Below, piece by piece: positions 1 to 13,988 of a stretch of DNA of 64,000 bases; the stretch's first letter is position 1, and each line of letters opens with the position of its first letter. Origin of the DNA: Calonectria ilicicola (taxonomy: Eukaryota > Ascomycota > Sordariomycetes > Hypocreales > Nectriaceae); assembly GCA_020809705.1 (NCBI GenBank), contig CP085825.1:5642001-5706000 (forward strand), read 5' to 3'. The translations under genes were made by a program, and so were the position numbers. A model generated the notes under the pieces. The model was not told the origin of the DNA. It was given only the letters and a program-made list of their open reading frames with translations, and did not search any database.

Positions 1-867
1 CTATCTCGTAGAGTGGAGCTGTCTAAAAACCCTTGCGACGAAGTGATGCGTCGTTGGAGTTGGTTTGTGATTGCCTACCTTGGTTCTCATTCCAGTGAGC
101 AATGCAAATTTCCCAATTGTCGCACGTGTGCTCAACCTAGCTTTGAGCCCCAAATGGACGATCGGCGTCAGTTATCAGGTTCCATCTACACCCGACTACT
201 GATCGTCGCATTAGACATGGCACCAATGCGGATGATCTGCACTCCAGATTTCATTTACCTGATAAAGTGGCCCAGATTTCCAAAGACCTGGACAGGGTTG
301 GGGTTCGTGAGAATGAATAATTCGTCATGATTGAAGTTTGAGTGCTTTTGGCCTGATTATGAGGCGGATGAGCGTTCCTAGCTCATTTCCCGTGGACTTC
401 ATACGCCGAAAATTTATCCAAAAAGGGATATCTACTCTTCCTCCCCGCATTTAATGACATTGTTAGCTCTTCTTGATTGAATAATATCATAGTCCCTTGT
501 ATTGCTCGGGCTGATATCATTGATGGGCTAGAGAGTCATGTTACACTTTGGGTTTGCATAGGTTGCATGTATGGACAAGCCGTTGGATATAAGCGAGCCT
601 GTGCGTAGGCTTTGTTTACTTGACAATGATAATGGGATATTTGAGGTTTACTAATTTGACATCAATTCGTTATTTCTTCTTGGTTATAATACTACCTCTG
701 GCTAACCATGTTCGTATCTCATTTACCGAGAGATTATACATCATATAAATATGCGACAGCATGCATGTGCGTATGTTTTCCAATTTTGATTTGGAGTCAA
801 GGGGATTGGGTGAATCGTCAGATCTCCCACAAGTATTCGTCGTGATATTCCTCTCTACGTGAGCTTC
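1..867. other. Intergenic, no gene supported
   Basis: This stretch lies downstream of the minus-strand agmatinase-like gene. It is of ordinary to slightly AT-rich composition. Open frames here are short and show no recognisable domain. I see no tRNA-like B box and no repeat. The last 100 to 200 bases probably contain the 3' untranslated region of the neighbouring gene. Confidence 0.5.
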
Positions 868-2231
868 TTACAGCTCGTCATGACCACTAGAGCCCTCCTT
901 GCCCATATCCTGCAGACCCCGCTTCACCATGGAGGTAATGATCTCATAGGCAACCTGGGCAGCAGCCAGTGCCGTCTCTTCGCCGTTGCCCTGGTAGGCG
1001 GGCGAGACTTCGACAACGTCGGCACCGACAATGTTGAGGCCCTCAATACCACGGAGGATTCGGATGAATTCACGGGTGGTCCAGCCGCCAGGCTCAGGAG
1101 TGCCGGTGCCGGGTGCAAATGCAGGGTCAAGGACGTCAATGTCGACGGATAGGTACACGGGGTTCTCGGTTCCCAGGGCCTTGAGAATGCCGTCGATGAT
1201 GCCTTGAGTACCGAGCTCGTCGATCTCGTCGGCTGCGAATCGGATCCAGTTCTGGGCCGTGTCGTCCAAGTTGTCAGCCCAGTCGGTGCCACTCAGGCGA
1301 GTGCGCAGGCCAGCATGGACTGAGGGCTCAGACGATGAGTTGGAGAGCAGACCCTCTTGGTTGGCCATCCAAAACATGGAGCCGTGGGTGAAGTGGGTTT
1401 CGCCCCAGTAGGAGGGGTAAGCGGCAGGATTCCAGGTGTCGAGGTGAGCTGAAGATACAGATAAGCATGGAGAATAATTTTTTTTTTCGCCTGAGAAAAT
1501 CAATGGCGCATATATTATTTAGAGACTCACCATCGAAATGAAGGACCTGGACATTCCTACCGTATACCTTGTTCAAGGCCCGCAGTGCGGGCAGAGCCAA
1601 GCTGTGATCACCACCGAGCGAGAGAAGCTTGGGCTTTTTGGAGATAGCACTGGCCGTCTTCCGGCGACCGAGCTGCGTGAGGGCCTGTGTCATCTGTTCG
1701 CGGGCGATGTTGTTGTCAATGGGGGTGACGGGAATATCGCCGCAGTCAACAACCTTGGCCCAGTTTTGGTAAGGGTTGATACCCGCTCGTGGGTTAAAGC
1801 CTCGGAACGATGTCTGACGGGCGGAGGCCTGACGGATGGCGCGTGGGCCAAATCGAGCACCGGGGCGGTAGCTGACAGATGTATCGAACGGAACGCCGAC
1901 GATGGCAATATCGAAGGGCTCGGTGGGCTCAGTCAAGCATCGGAGGTGGTTGAGGTGGGCAAAAGTGCCAATGCCGGTGAAGGACCACTGTAGACGGGCT
2001 GCGAGTCAGAGATGGGGGGTGCTCATCATGACAACTCTCATAAGGATCATGCTGGGTCATGGGAGGGAGTAAACGGCTGAAAAGCAACGTCTGATGACTT
2101 ACATCGGCACCCCATTTGCGGTCAAGCTCAGCAAGCTCCTCCTGGGTCCATTCTTTGTCGTCATGATCATGGCTGCAGGCCGTGGACAACCCCGCCAGAG
2201 CTAAGAGGCTCCAAAGTGCGGCAGACTTCAT
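868..2231 (-). CDS. Secreted agmatinase-like ureohydrolase (arginase family)
   Basis: Three exons, complement(join(868..1448,1531..1987,2103..2231)), give 388 aa. The family hydrolyses the guanidino group of agmatine or related compounds to urea and an amine at a two-Mn centre. Residues 1-19 are a classic signal peptide (hydrophobic LLALAGL ending in STA-C), so the product is probably secreted or vacuolar. Metal-binding motifs are present: GGDHS, DAHLDTW (about residues 195-201, split by intron 2) and SVDIDVLDP, followed by the GTGTPEPGG substrate-loop region. The DAHLD join across the 82 bp second intron fixes that splice; the first join (GAD then WSFTG) fits the family and keeps frame. The mature N-terminus, just after the predicted cleavage, is rich in His and Asp (SHDHDDKEW). 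Substrate is inferred from family similarity; guanidinobutyrase or another ureohydrolase activity is possible. Confidence 0.9.
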
Positions 2232-4741
2232 GGTTCGTTGAGTAGTAGCGAGAATGGACGAAATGATAGTCTTGAAAGGACATACGACTAAGCCAGATAG
2301 CTGACTAACGGATTGATAGTCAAGAGGTAGTTAAAGAAAAGGAAAAAGAAATAGAGAAGAAGAGCAAGAGATCATGGCGAATAGATATGTGATGTTTGGT
2401 ACGTGGGGAAAAGCCCGCACAGTCGCCGGCGGCCACTGTGGCTAGGACCGCCGGCCCCCGAGTCAGGTTGGCAAAGAAGGCCGCCCCGAAGGAAGGCATT
2501 GCCGGGGCTTGGTGATTTTTTTCCCTCTAAGGTGAAGACGAATCGGGACCTACTGGGGCCAAGGTTTTGCATCGTGGATATTCCCCGATGGATACCAGAT
2601 TGTTTTGTGACTCAGGCAACGGTACATGTCGGATTTCCCAACGTCTCACAGTGGCTATTCGCAGCTATACAGGAGAAAGCACAAAAGGAGCAATACAAAA
2701 TAGAAATCAAAACAAAGGGGAATATTGTCTGAGCCCGTCCCTCATTCTGCTGCAATGCCAATGTCCTGTTCGCGGACCATGGCAATTGACCAATCAGAAA
2801 AAGCCGTCACCGGACCCCGCATCAGCCACACTTGGAGATGCCGTTCCCGGTCGAGACCGGCCTTGTTCACCATGACCCGATCAGGGCACAATCATGCACA
2901 CACGGGAGTGAGTGGGCTTGGTCTTTGGTTGACCCAACTGCTTTGCGCAGGTCACTCATCAGGTAGATTGAGTCAAGACTCCCACCCCCAACTGCAACCA
3001 CCCGCTTGCCAGCCTTGATGGAAGTCGTATTGAGCGAAAAGGCTTAGGCAGGCTGTGACGGAGTGTGGGGGATTGGTGAGGTTTGGCACAGCGAAGCCTT
3101 TCGCTGTTATTCTAGTATACGGGCCGGGCCAAGGTTCATTCAGATGAATATATTTGGTGTGTGAACAGAAGCTAGGATCCTTCCTGTTTGGCCAGTGGGT
3201 AGTCTCTATGGTGAGCGGAGGCCGGCTCATTAACTCATATGAACTCGCCCACTTTCTCGCAGTCTCCTGCCATGCGTGAGCGGCGGTGCCTCTGTGAGGA
3301 CCCGTGCTTTGACCTTTTATGCTCCGGCGCTTATTGCTACTATGGGCTGGGGCAAAATCACTGCCCATGTAATGAGACTGCGATACAGCATGATGGGCGT
3401 CAGGTTTTGAGAGCAGTCTTTGGCTGCCTCAAATATTGCAAATGCGCGAGTGAGGGGTCAGCTACCACGGTTTCCCGTCGTGTTTAGCTTCATCCGCTCT
3501 TTTTTGAACCACGTTATATGGCATGCTTGTCCATGCTCCTCTCACACGCGAGCAGACGTCAAAACCGGGGGGTGGGGGGAGGGGAGGGGAGGGTGACGAG
3601 GGGCAGCTGTAACTGCACGATGCAGTAGCCGTCTCCGCCCCCCCAGCAGTGCATATGCCGCCGAGCAGCTCCGGACTGCATCTGCGGAACCGCGGAGTGC
3701 CTGTGAGCCCAACACATGGCAGTTTTGGCGCTGGCTGGGCTGTACCTTACCGTACCCATTCACCTCCCCAGATTGTAGAAGGAGACTGCGAGAGAGAATG
3801 ACCCCATTATCGAGAGGGCCCCCATACAATAACTCCATATATCTTCTCTTGATGTTCCGTGAACCGGCGGTAAGCATCGCGGAGGACCGGGCCGGTTCTG
3901 GCCAGAATTCGAACAATTTGAATGCTTTGCCAGCCAGTTTGAGTCAAAGCGACTTGGGCGGAGGGAAATAATAAGGGAAATGACCATTTTGCCTCAACCA
4001 TCTTCGCCAGCTCGCCCGGCTTCCTAATATCTCACTACCTCATCACTGCAGATCACGCGCGTCACCGTCCTCCACCGTTGCACCAAGTGGCTGATACTAG
4101 CCACATGCACTTTGCGAACAAATGGATGCACACCCTTTCTAGGCCGTCCGCAAACACGGCTTAAGACAATACCAATGATTTAAATTGCACTCCAATCGCC
4201 AAACTGTCCTATCGAAACGTTCCGCCGAGCTTTATGAATTGCCCCCGCTCACCTTCCTGCCTAGTCGCTCGAGTCTCGGCTCCCTACGTCCAGCGTTCCT
4301 GCCTACTCCCAAAAAACAAAATTCAAGAGAGAATCAAGAAAGAAAAAAGAGCACTGTAGATTCCAGTTCAATAAACACAGAAAGGCTGAAGGCAAAAAAG
4401 CTGGCTCGTCAATCACAGAGACACTGCCCGGCACCGCCTTCGATATACTCTGCAAGTGCCCGTCCTCTTTCCTCGCGGACAAGCCTCTTCTTTCATCATG
4501 CTCATGAAACGAGACGCCCATTCCCCAACCTTGTTCCGTTGTCCGATTCATCCCGCGTATCAGATCAACTGCACACACCCCGCCCCGTCTCCTTGACCAG
4601 GTCACATCCCGCCCGTCACAACATGCCCTCCGAACCTGGTCTTTAATCCTGCCGACTAAGCTCTTCTTACTTGACCATCCATTTGACGACAAGCATTGAT
4701 CGTTGGCGGTCCTTCCAGGGCAGCAATTATATCCCGTCCGA
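2232..4741. other. Intergenic, promoter side of the agmatinase-like gene
   Basis: No convincing gene is visible. Several 60-165 codon open frames exist on both strands, but they have no domain, overlap each other and are interrupted at random. The first few hundred bases upstream of 2231 are the presumed promoter and leader of the agmatinase-like gene. The segment ending at 4741 should contain the 3' untranslated region of cdc42. A short G-rich run lies at about 3568-3600. Confidence 0.45.
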
Positions 4742-6840
<2,099 letters not shown>

Positions 6841-9800
6841 AAAAAGGAGCCGTCGCCAACAGTCCCAAGATCCGTGCCCAGCCAGTCAACCAGCCAGCTT
6901 CAGGCCGGGGGTCGTGGCCATCCCACGGCCGACGGGCGACCGGGCCCGTCCTGGCCTGGCCTGGCCTGTCCTATCTTGGAATCGCGGTTAAGAAAGAGCG
7001 AGGCACAGAGAGACACCTTTGCGCACCGCCCTCGAAACCTTAGACACGGTCAGTGCTGGGCCGTTCCCGCCAAGGAGCACCTCTCACCACATGGGTCGCC
7101 AGTCTCGAGAGGCCGGGGCGGGCTAGTTTCTCCAGCCGCCGCTTGGGCGCTTTGATTTTCAGATGCCAGGGTACTCGAGGCTGTTTGCTGGTGGCGGTTA
7201 ACATGCGTCGACGGCTGCTGAGGCATAACTCGGTGGCCCTGCCTGGTCTCTTGCAATCTTCAACCAGTGTCGCCTTGGCCACCAAGAAAAGCAAATAACA
7301 CCTGACTGGCGACTTTGGGTTGATGGAAAAATTCTGCTCTGCAACGGGCAACCATTTCGGTGTCAGAAAATCCATATGAAACATAGGCTCGGAAGAAGGT
7401 GAAATAAGAAGAAGAAAAAAAAAAAAAAAGGAGTCGATGGGAGCATTGACGGCGTCGAATTGATTGACCCCAAGACATAAAGACCGACAAGACAGAGACA
7501 GAGAACCGCTGCGAAAGACGTGAACGGCCATCGTCACCGTCTGGATGGCGGATGCGTTGTAGCAAGGGTCTGGGAGCAAATGTGCAACGATACTCCCTTC
7601 ATCAACCAGCAGATGATCATAGCAGCATAGCAGTAAACGAGGCAAGGTGCCAGTTGCCCGCCTTATCCACTCACGACCCTTTGATATTGACCATCGGCAA
7701 GAATCGAGTGACGGTAATATCGCCAACAAACCATGCGACACCTTATGAATTTACAGGCTCATGGCCAGCAGCCCTGATAAAAAAAAAACGAATTCCTGAC
7801 AAGAAAAAGCAACAAGGTAAAATCGGGGAAGGGGTCAGGAGGGAGGGGTACTACAAGAGGGGGGATGTCAACATGGGACGACGGAATCACTCCTAATTCA
7901 TCGTGTGTTTTCCAGCCCATGGCGTGTTGTTTTTGTAAGGGTATGCCTGTGCCCATCCTGTCACGCTGTCTAGCCTTACCAGGTCGTGCGCTCTAAGACC
8001 CGTCAAGCCCGTCATCGTCAACGGCGGGATCCAACAATCCACAACTACCGGACAGATTGGTCTCGTAAACTCGACAAAAGCCAATACCGTTGCCCAAAAG
8101 GGTTCATTCATTACCCCAATATGGTGAAATGGGACAGAGTGGTCCAAAGGACGTGCGCGATCGATGGAACAAAACTTTGGTTCCAAGCTGCACTGATCAC
8201 TCACTTACCAAACACTTACGCTATGATCAGTCGCATCCTCGCTCCCAAACAAACAGTTTGGATCTGATGTATCAAGTGGAATTTTCGATGGCCTGCCAGC
8301 ACCTTTGGACGATGGAACGGAACGTACTACAATGGGAGCATATCAGAGCCCGCTCGGCGTCCTGTACTCTCAAAAGTAAATTGCGAACTGCGCATGACGA
8401 AGCCAGGAAACCCAAGACCAACCTGCGCACAATGCCCGCTACCCTTCGAATGCTCTAGCGTCCGGATCCCTCGATGGGGTGCAGGGGTCTCGCCCCAGCA
8501 AGGGCCAGGGTCGTTGGGAATTCGGATGAAACCCAGAACACCTCCAGTGTTTTGTGAGTTGCATTGGTTTCTAGTCCCGACTCGCCGGGTATGGTCCTTG
8601 GTGAACAGCGATCAGGTTTTGTTTCGCAGACTGCGTCTAGGCACATGCACAAGATATCTTGATGTGATGCATATGCCCGTAGGCTTGCCTCATCCTGGGG
8701 AGTAAGTAGTCAGCTACGACAAAGCCCGTTTTACGATGTCTTAGTTTGGAGTGGGGGTTCTTCGCCCGTCAAGGAGGTATCTAGTAGCCATTGTTACGGC
8801 AATTGCTGTATGAAAATAGAGTGCCATGATTCCGCATTTCAAAAGCCCGCGCTGATCCAAACTGCTTTTTCTTTCCGTCACTCTCTCCCCCTTTTGTCTT
8901 CTCCTGCCGCAGCGCCTCTGTCACATTTTGCGATGGTCATATTCATTTCATCAATTACCCTGCCCAGACCCAGTAACACGGGAGCACTGACAAAATAGAC
9001 CGCCCGCTAGTGTTAGGACTTTTCCTCTCTACCGCTGGCTTAATACCCTGCCTGCAGCGCCGCAGCGACAGACCCTGTCAACCATATCACCAACTCCAAA
9101 TCTCCTGCACAACACTGCGCTCATCATTCAGCCCAAGGATATTACATTGGCATTTGTTCCTCAGATGTGCCCCAAACGGTCCCATGAACCTGGGATCTTT
9201 ATTAAACCCTTGTCACATACTTGTTTACGGGAAGCTCGTCAGCGAAGCGAAGGGGCTCAAGCCTGCTGCTGATCCTCTTCCGATAGCCTGCTCCTGTATT
9301 GACACATCATCTTTAGCCGACACTGGTACATCCCACATCGATTGTGCTCCACGTCGTCGGCATTGATGTGATGTCCACAATGCACTGCATCAGTGGCTCC
9401 GTGCCTTGTGCATGTTCGGTGGGTTCGTCATCTGCGGGTTGATCTGTTTGTCTCATCTTAGCTCGCCAAACTAACGCCGGTTTTGTGACCGTCGAATAAT
9501 TCCATTGCGGGTAGCTGAAACGATGCGTCCTCTAGCAGCCGCCGTACATGACTAGCCTTGTCAACGACTCGCCCATGTTTTTTGCCTTGCTCCTCCCTTC
9601 ATCAAAATGACCGCCACGTTGCAAGGCTACTCCAGCCCTTGGCTAGTCCGTTCTCTCGCCTCTCCAGTCCCAAGTGCCAACCATCTTGGGCGGTTCTCAT
9701 CTCCCTGATTTCTACACTGGGCACTAACTAGTACGAAGACGGCGAAATGGTGGGAATCGACTTGCAACGGTAGCAGTAACCGCCCAGGTAGCCCGCTACT

Positions 9801-10808
9801 TCATCCTCCCCGAGACACCGAGTAAAGAAGTGACTTTCTTTAGCCGTGAAACCACGTTTTTGACTTTCCTTTAGCTTAGTTGCATCGGTGTGGCGACTGG
9901 AATATAAGAACACCTGGTCCCAACTCAACGGAAGGCGGGTTGAGCTATTGATGCACGTTCGCAGCGGACGCTAATCCTAGGCAACCACCATTGCCGCCAC
10001 GTTCTTCTTCAACTTCCCGTAAAAGAGAGACAACGGGGTAGGGCTTGGTTTTGTCTCGATGGTGTAGCGCGTAGTTTTTCTTGGGCATTTAGCCCCTCTG
10101 CCATTTGCTTCCTTGTTTTACACGAGACCTCTCCATTCTGGATCAGAAATAAAATCATGAGAACACCTAGTAGAATGACTGAGAGTATAGTTGATGATAT
10201 CAGGCCATTACGAATCAAACCTAACCTCGAACTCGGGAGCAACCGCCGACATGGTTTATTTAGGCATCGTTGAAACTCTCGACCCTCGACCTGGAGCCGA
10301 AACTAGCTCCGGTAAATTCCCGATTCGGCCCTCAACACCAGGATCCAGGGCCTTTGTCACAAACAACAATGCTTCCATGATTCCCGGCCAGGATGTTCAA
10401 ACTTAACCAAGGCATCTAGACAGAATATTCGCATCGGACTCACACCCACTCTAGACTACACTGTAATATGAACCCGGCAGCCAGAATACGTCACAATTAA
10501 GTAACCAATATTCAACTTGCCAGGTTCCACTCCTGCCATTTGAGGAAATCACCTAACCAAATCGTCACCTTGAGTAATTTTCTGATTGTAGAAAGTGTGT
10601 ACTAACCCCATCTGGCAACCGAACGATGGGGTATGCCGCTGAAATTGCTCCACCCACCATCCTGAGAATGCGAGAAACCAAGTCAGCATTATAGCCAGAC
10701 AAGTTGGAAGGAAGAGCAAGGTCGAACAGCTCTCTGCTTAAGCCTGGATACAGGCTCCCTTCACCTCCAATCCTCAAGAATAGGCATACATCACCTAGTA
10801 GCTGCGCC
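6841..10808. other. Long intergenic region without a recognisable gene
   Basis: About 4 kb separate the divergent cdc42 and MFS genes. I examined open frames on both strands (the longest is about 233 codons, minus, 7040-7741) and found no domain, no coherent splice pattern and no start context that would support a gene. Poly-A runs lie near 7413-7430 and 7780-7788. The part nearest 10808 should include the promoter of the MFS gene. A lineage-specific short gene or non-coding RNA cannot be excluded. Confidence 0.4.
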
Positions 10809-12353
10809 ATGGTTGACATCAACTGGGTGCGGCATGACAGACCGCCAGTGTTGCTCCAGTTACGGTGCTCGCCTGGAGTTATAGTCACTGTCTGTTCATT
10901 CGCCTGCTTTACTGTAAACATTCCCATCCGATATGTGTTCCCATGGCTTCGGATACAAACTTGGCAGATTTGGCCAAGGACTAATTCTGCAATGTAGGAC
11001 ATCTTCTTGTATGGCGTTATTGTTCCTGTAATGCCCTTCTCACTTGAGTCCCGCATTGATGTTAGCCCCAATGAAGTGCAATATTGGATTTCAATCTCCT
11101 TGGCGGTCTATGGGGCCTCTCTCTTGGTCTTCTCCCGTAAGCTCATTGCTAAAATTAGTGCTCAGAGAGTTTTCGCTAATCAAAGCACAGCCGTATGGGG
11201 TTATGTTGCTGACCGGTTTCAAAACCGTAAAGTTCCTATGCTCACAGGTCTAGTGGCTTTGGCAGCTGCCAGTATAATTCTTTGCCTCAGCAAGAACTTG
11301 GCGATGTTTATGGTCGGTAGAGCTTTGCAGGGAATCTCTGCTGCACTGACCTGGACTGTTGGACTGGCGCTCGTTATTGACACGGTTGAGAGCAACGACG
11401 TTGGCAAAGCCACCGGATGGATCGGCATGGCTGCGAGTCTTGGTATCCTAGCAGCGCCGTTGCTTGGGGGCGTTGTTTATCAAAAGGGAGGATATTATTC
11501 TGTCTTTGCCATGTGTTTTGGACTCTTGGCGGTGGATATTGTCCTTCGTCTCGCGATAATAGAGGTGAACGACGCCAAACGATGGTTGGATGAATTCGCA
11601 ACACTTCCGCCATCAGATTTCGATAGACCCACAACCACGTCGCCGGATTCTGCGAAAGCCGAAAGAGGTATACAATCAAACAACGTCGAGTCAACGGAAG
11701 TGCCAGCGCGCAACCGTAGTTCCCCTATTGGGACTTTGATGAAGTTGTTACGGAAACCCCGCCTATTAGCTGCACTCTGGGGAACTCTGGTTCAAGCTGC
11801 CATTCAAACTTCATTCGACAGCACACTTCCGCTTCTAGTTGCAGACACTTTTAACTGGGACTCTACGGGTGCTGGTCTTATCTTTCTGCCTCTTGTACTA
11901 CCGTCCTTCATTAGCCCTCTCGTTGGGGGCTTGTGTGATCGGTACGGTCCAAAGTGGCCAGCCACATTTGGCTTCTTCTTTGCGACACCGTTTCTCATTT
12001 TTCTACGGTTTGTTCAGAATGACACGATGGGAGATAAAATCATGTTATGCGGGCTTCTGGTGGGCGTTGGCCTCGGGATAGCGTGTGTATTTGGTCCTCT
12101 GATGGCGGAGATCAACTGGGCTATTCAAACCGACGAGGAAGATTCAAGCACTGCGCCTATTGCACAAGCGTATGGCTTGTATAACATGGCTTTTTCAGGT
12201 GGCACACTTCTAGGCCCAATTATGGGCGGTTTAATTCGAAACAGCGCAGGATGGGGAACGGTGGGATGGAGCATGGCCATCTTGACATTTGTGTCTGCAA
12301 TCCCGCAGCTGATTTGGACGGGAGGCACCCTCAGATTCAAGTCTAGGTCTTAG
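10809..12353 (+). CDS. MFS transporter, DHA1/vesicular-amine type
   Basis: Three exons, join(10809..10913,10998..11136,11191..12353), give 468 aa. The family are 12-helix proton-coupled antiporters of drugs, amines or secondary metabolites in the plasma or vacuolar membrane. Exon 1 supplies a short N-terminus and most of helix 1 (VIVTVCSFACFT), which continues as DIFLYGVIVPVMPF in exon 2, a typical fungal DHA1 signature. Motif A appears after the second intron as GYVADRFQNRK, with a related loop GGLCDRYGPKW between helices 8 and 9. A charged, Ser/Thr-rich central loop separates the two six-helix halves. The second intron is only 54 nt, divisible by three and free of stops, so retention would add 18 residues next to motif A. 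I chose ATG 10809 because it is the ATG nearest helix 1; an in-frame ATG at 10704 is the alternative. Substrate is unknown. Confidence 0.85.
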
Positions 12354-12758
12354 GCAAGCTTTTGAAGTCGATGCAACTGGATTCGGAGCCTAATTATAAT
12401 TATCTGCCTCTCATTTCCTCTTCTTTTTTCTTATTTTTTCCCTCTTGCGTTGCCCCTGCACCTTTGATGTTGCTTTTGATCGCGCGCCGCAGCCTCCAGT
12501 CTCCAAGGCAGCTACCAAAGCCACACATGCGATAAACCGTAATGATGCAGTTAAATAGGCTTCGCTGTTCCAACCTCCACATGCTCAAGCCACATTTCTA
12601 GATCTTCCTACAGATGCTCAAAACGACACCACGTATTTTATACATGTTAATTTAATTATTATAGTTGTTATTATTTGGCCTATTGGCCTTCATTCATTCT
12701 CTTGCCCACCAGGTCTGCCTGTTCTATTCCCGAATTTATTTTCCCTTTTCCCATCAAA

Positions 12759-13358
12759 ATGGAACAGCACAATATTGATGAGCTCTTGGAGCGCTACCTG
12801 GGCTTACTGGACCAGTACACTTCCCTGCGCGAGAGTCTATCCAAGCTTCAGACTGGCGTCTACCAAGGGATCGCGAGGGCGAACTTCTCGGGTGAGCGTG
12901 GTATGAGATACGGCCAAGACCATTACGACGACAGAATGCAAGCCATTCGTCTCTTAGCCATTGAAATGGATGACAAACAGCAACAACAACAACCCACTTT
13001 CACCATTTTCGACGCCCCTGCAGATCAGCTCGATGAAGCTGAAGCCAGCCCTTCTGAGGAAGGCAAAGAAAAATCTCAAGGCAGTGAGAAGGAAGACGAC
13101 AACGGGGCAGCGCAAAAGAAGCGCAAGCAGAACAAAAACCCTCTTCACTGGTTCGGTCTCATTACGCCAATGCCGCTTCGCACGGCGCAAACGCAATCTA
13201 TCCAGGCAGTTGAACAGATTATTCCCAAAATTGTCTCTGTCAATGCTGAGATGCTCAACATTGAAATTGAGGTCCGCCGGGCACGCAAGCGAATGGCAAA
13301 GGCAAAAGCAAAGGCGGAGAAGAAGGGCGATTCCTCCATCAATGACTCTGAAGTATAA
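12759..13358 (+). CDS. V-ATPase assembly factor, Vma22/CCDC115-like
   Basis: A single exon encodes 199 aa. In yeast and animals this family acts in the endoplasmic reticulum with Vma12 and Vma21 to assemble the Vo sector of the vacuolar proton pump. The N-terminal segment NIDELLERYLGLLDQYTSLR forms an amphipathic coiled coil that continues to about residue 50. A conserved-looking block follows (GERGMRYGQDHYDDRMQA). A poly-Gln stretch (about 70-75) and an acidic Ser/Glu/Lys linker lead to the C-terminal family block NPLHWFGLITPMPLRTAQ, then a second helix with a lysine/arginine tail. I chose the ATG at 12759 because it has a purine at -3 and begins the coiled coil; the open frame reaches back to 12675 without homology. 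The assignment rests on overall layout and the HWFG-L-P-LR block, so it is good but not certain. Confidence 0.8.
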   Translation: MEQHNIDELLERYLGLLDQYTSLRESLSKLQTGVYQGIARANFSGERGMRYGQDHYDDRMQAIRLLAIEMDDKQQQQQPTFTIFDAPADQLDEAEASPSEEGKEKSQGSEKEDDNGAAQKKRKQNKNPLHWFGLITPMPLRTAQTQSIQAVEQIIPKIVSVNAEMLNIEIEVRRARKRMAKAKAKAEKKGDSSINDSEV

Positions 13359-13988
13359 TATCAGGTAGCGCCGGTAGCAGCATAATGATTCAAATTTGAT
13401 ATTTATGAGTCGAGTAGTATTCCTCCCCCAAGGGCCAGTTAAACCTTTAACCAAACTCCAATGCACATCCACAGCTGTCCCTCGGTTCTACCAAGTCCAC
13501 GGTCGTGGGCTTGACCCGAGACTTACCTCGAGGTTACGAAAACAAAAAAAAAAACAAATAAAATTATTTCTAAAATTAATTATTCAGTTGTTTATTTATT
13601 TATTTACTTATTTATAGAGTACTTTTTTATACGTCAGTTAAGAGATCATAGCCTTCAAGTTACTGCCGACTGCCTCTAGGACCATACGAAAACCGAAAAA
13701 TAATCAGTTCACAAAAATAATATACTAGAAACCATGGAGATATATGCATACAACGTGAATCAACCACTTGTAAAAATTCTACTTTCGCCGGGGTTAATGC
13801 GTGATGGCAATGACGGAACACGAAAGCCCCTTGTCACTCTAATAGGTCACTTGCTCTAATATCGATAATAGCTAATGAGGGTTTACTCGTTTTTGATCTC
13901 TTTTTAGTTTGAAATGGAACATTTAAATCGTATCTTGTATGATACGACGATTGTATAGCATCGTAAATGGGTACATACATGGTTCACA
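13359..13988. other. Convergent 3' intergenic region
   Basis: The region lies between the plus-strand Vma22-like gene and the minus-strand neurochondrin-family gene, so it should hold both 3' untranslated regions. It is AT-rich, with a run of A at about 13541-13558 and TTTA repeats at about 13588-13614. No gene is visible. Confidence 0.45.

Noticed and set aside
7040..7741. 233-codon minus-strand open frame
   Set aside because: It includes a poly-Phe run from a poly-A tract and has no domain or conserved-looking segment. Neighbouring frames are equally open by chance.
10565..11071. 168-codon minus-strand open frame
   Set aside because: It is antisense to exon 1, intron 1 and the start of exon 2 of the MFS gene. 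The plus strand gives the expected first membrane helix, so this frame is a shadow.
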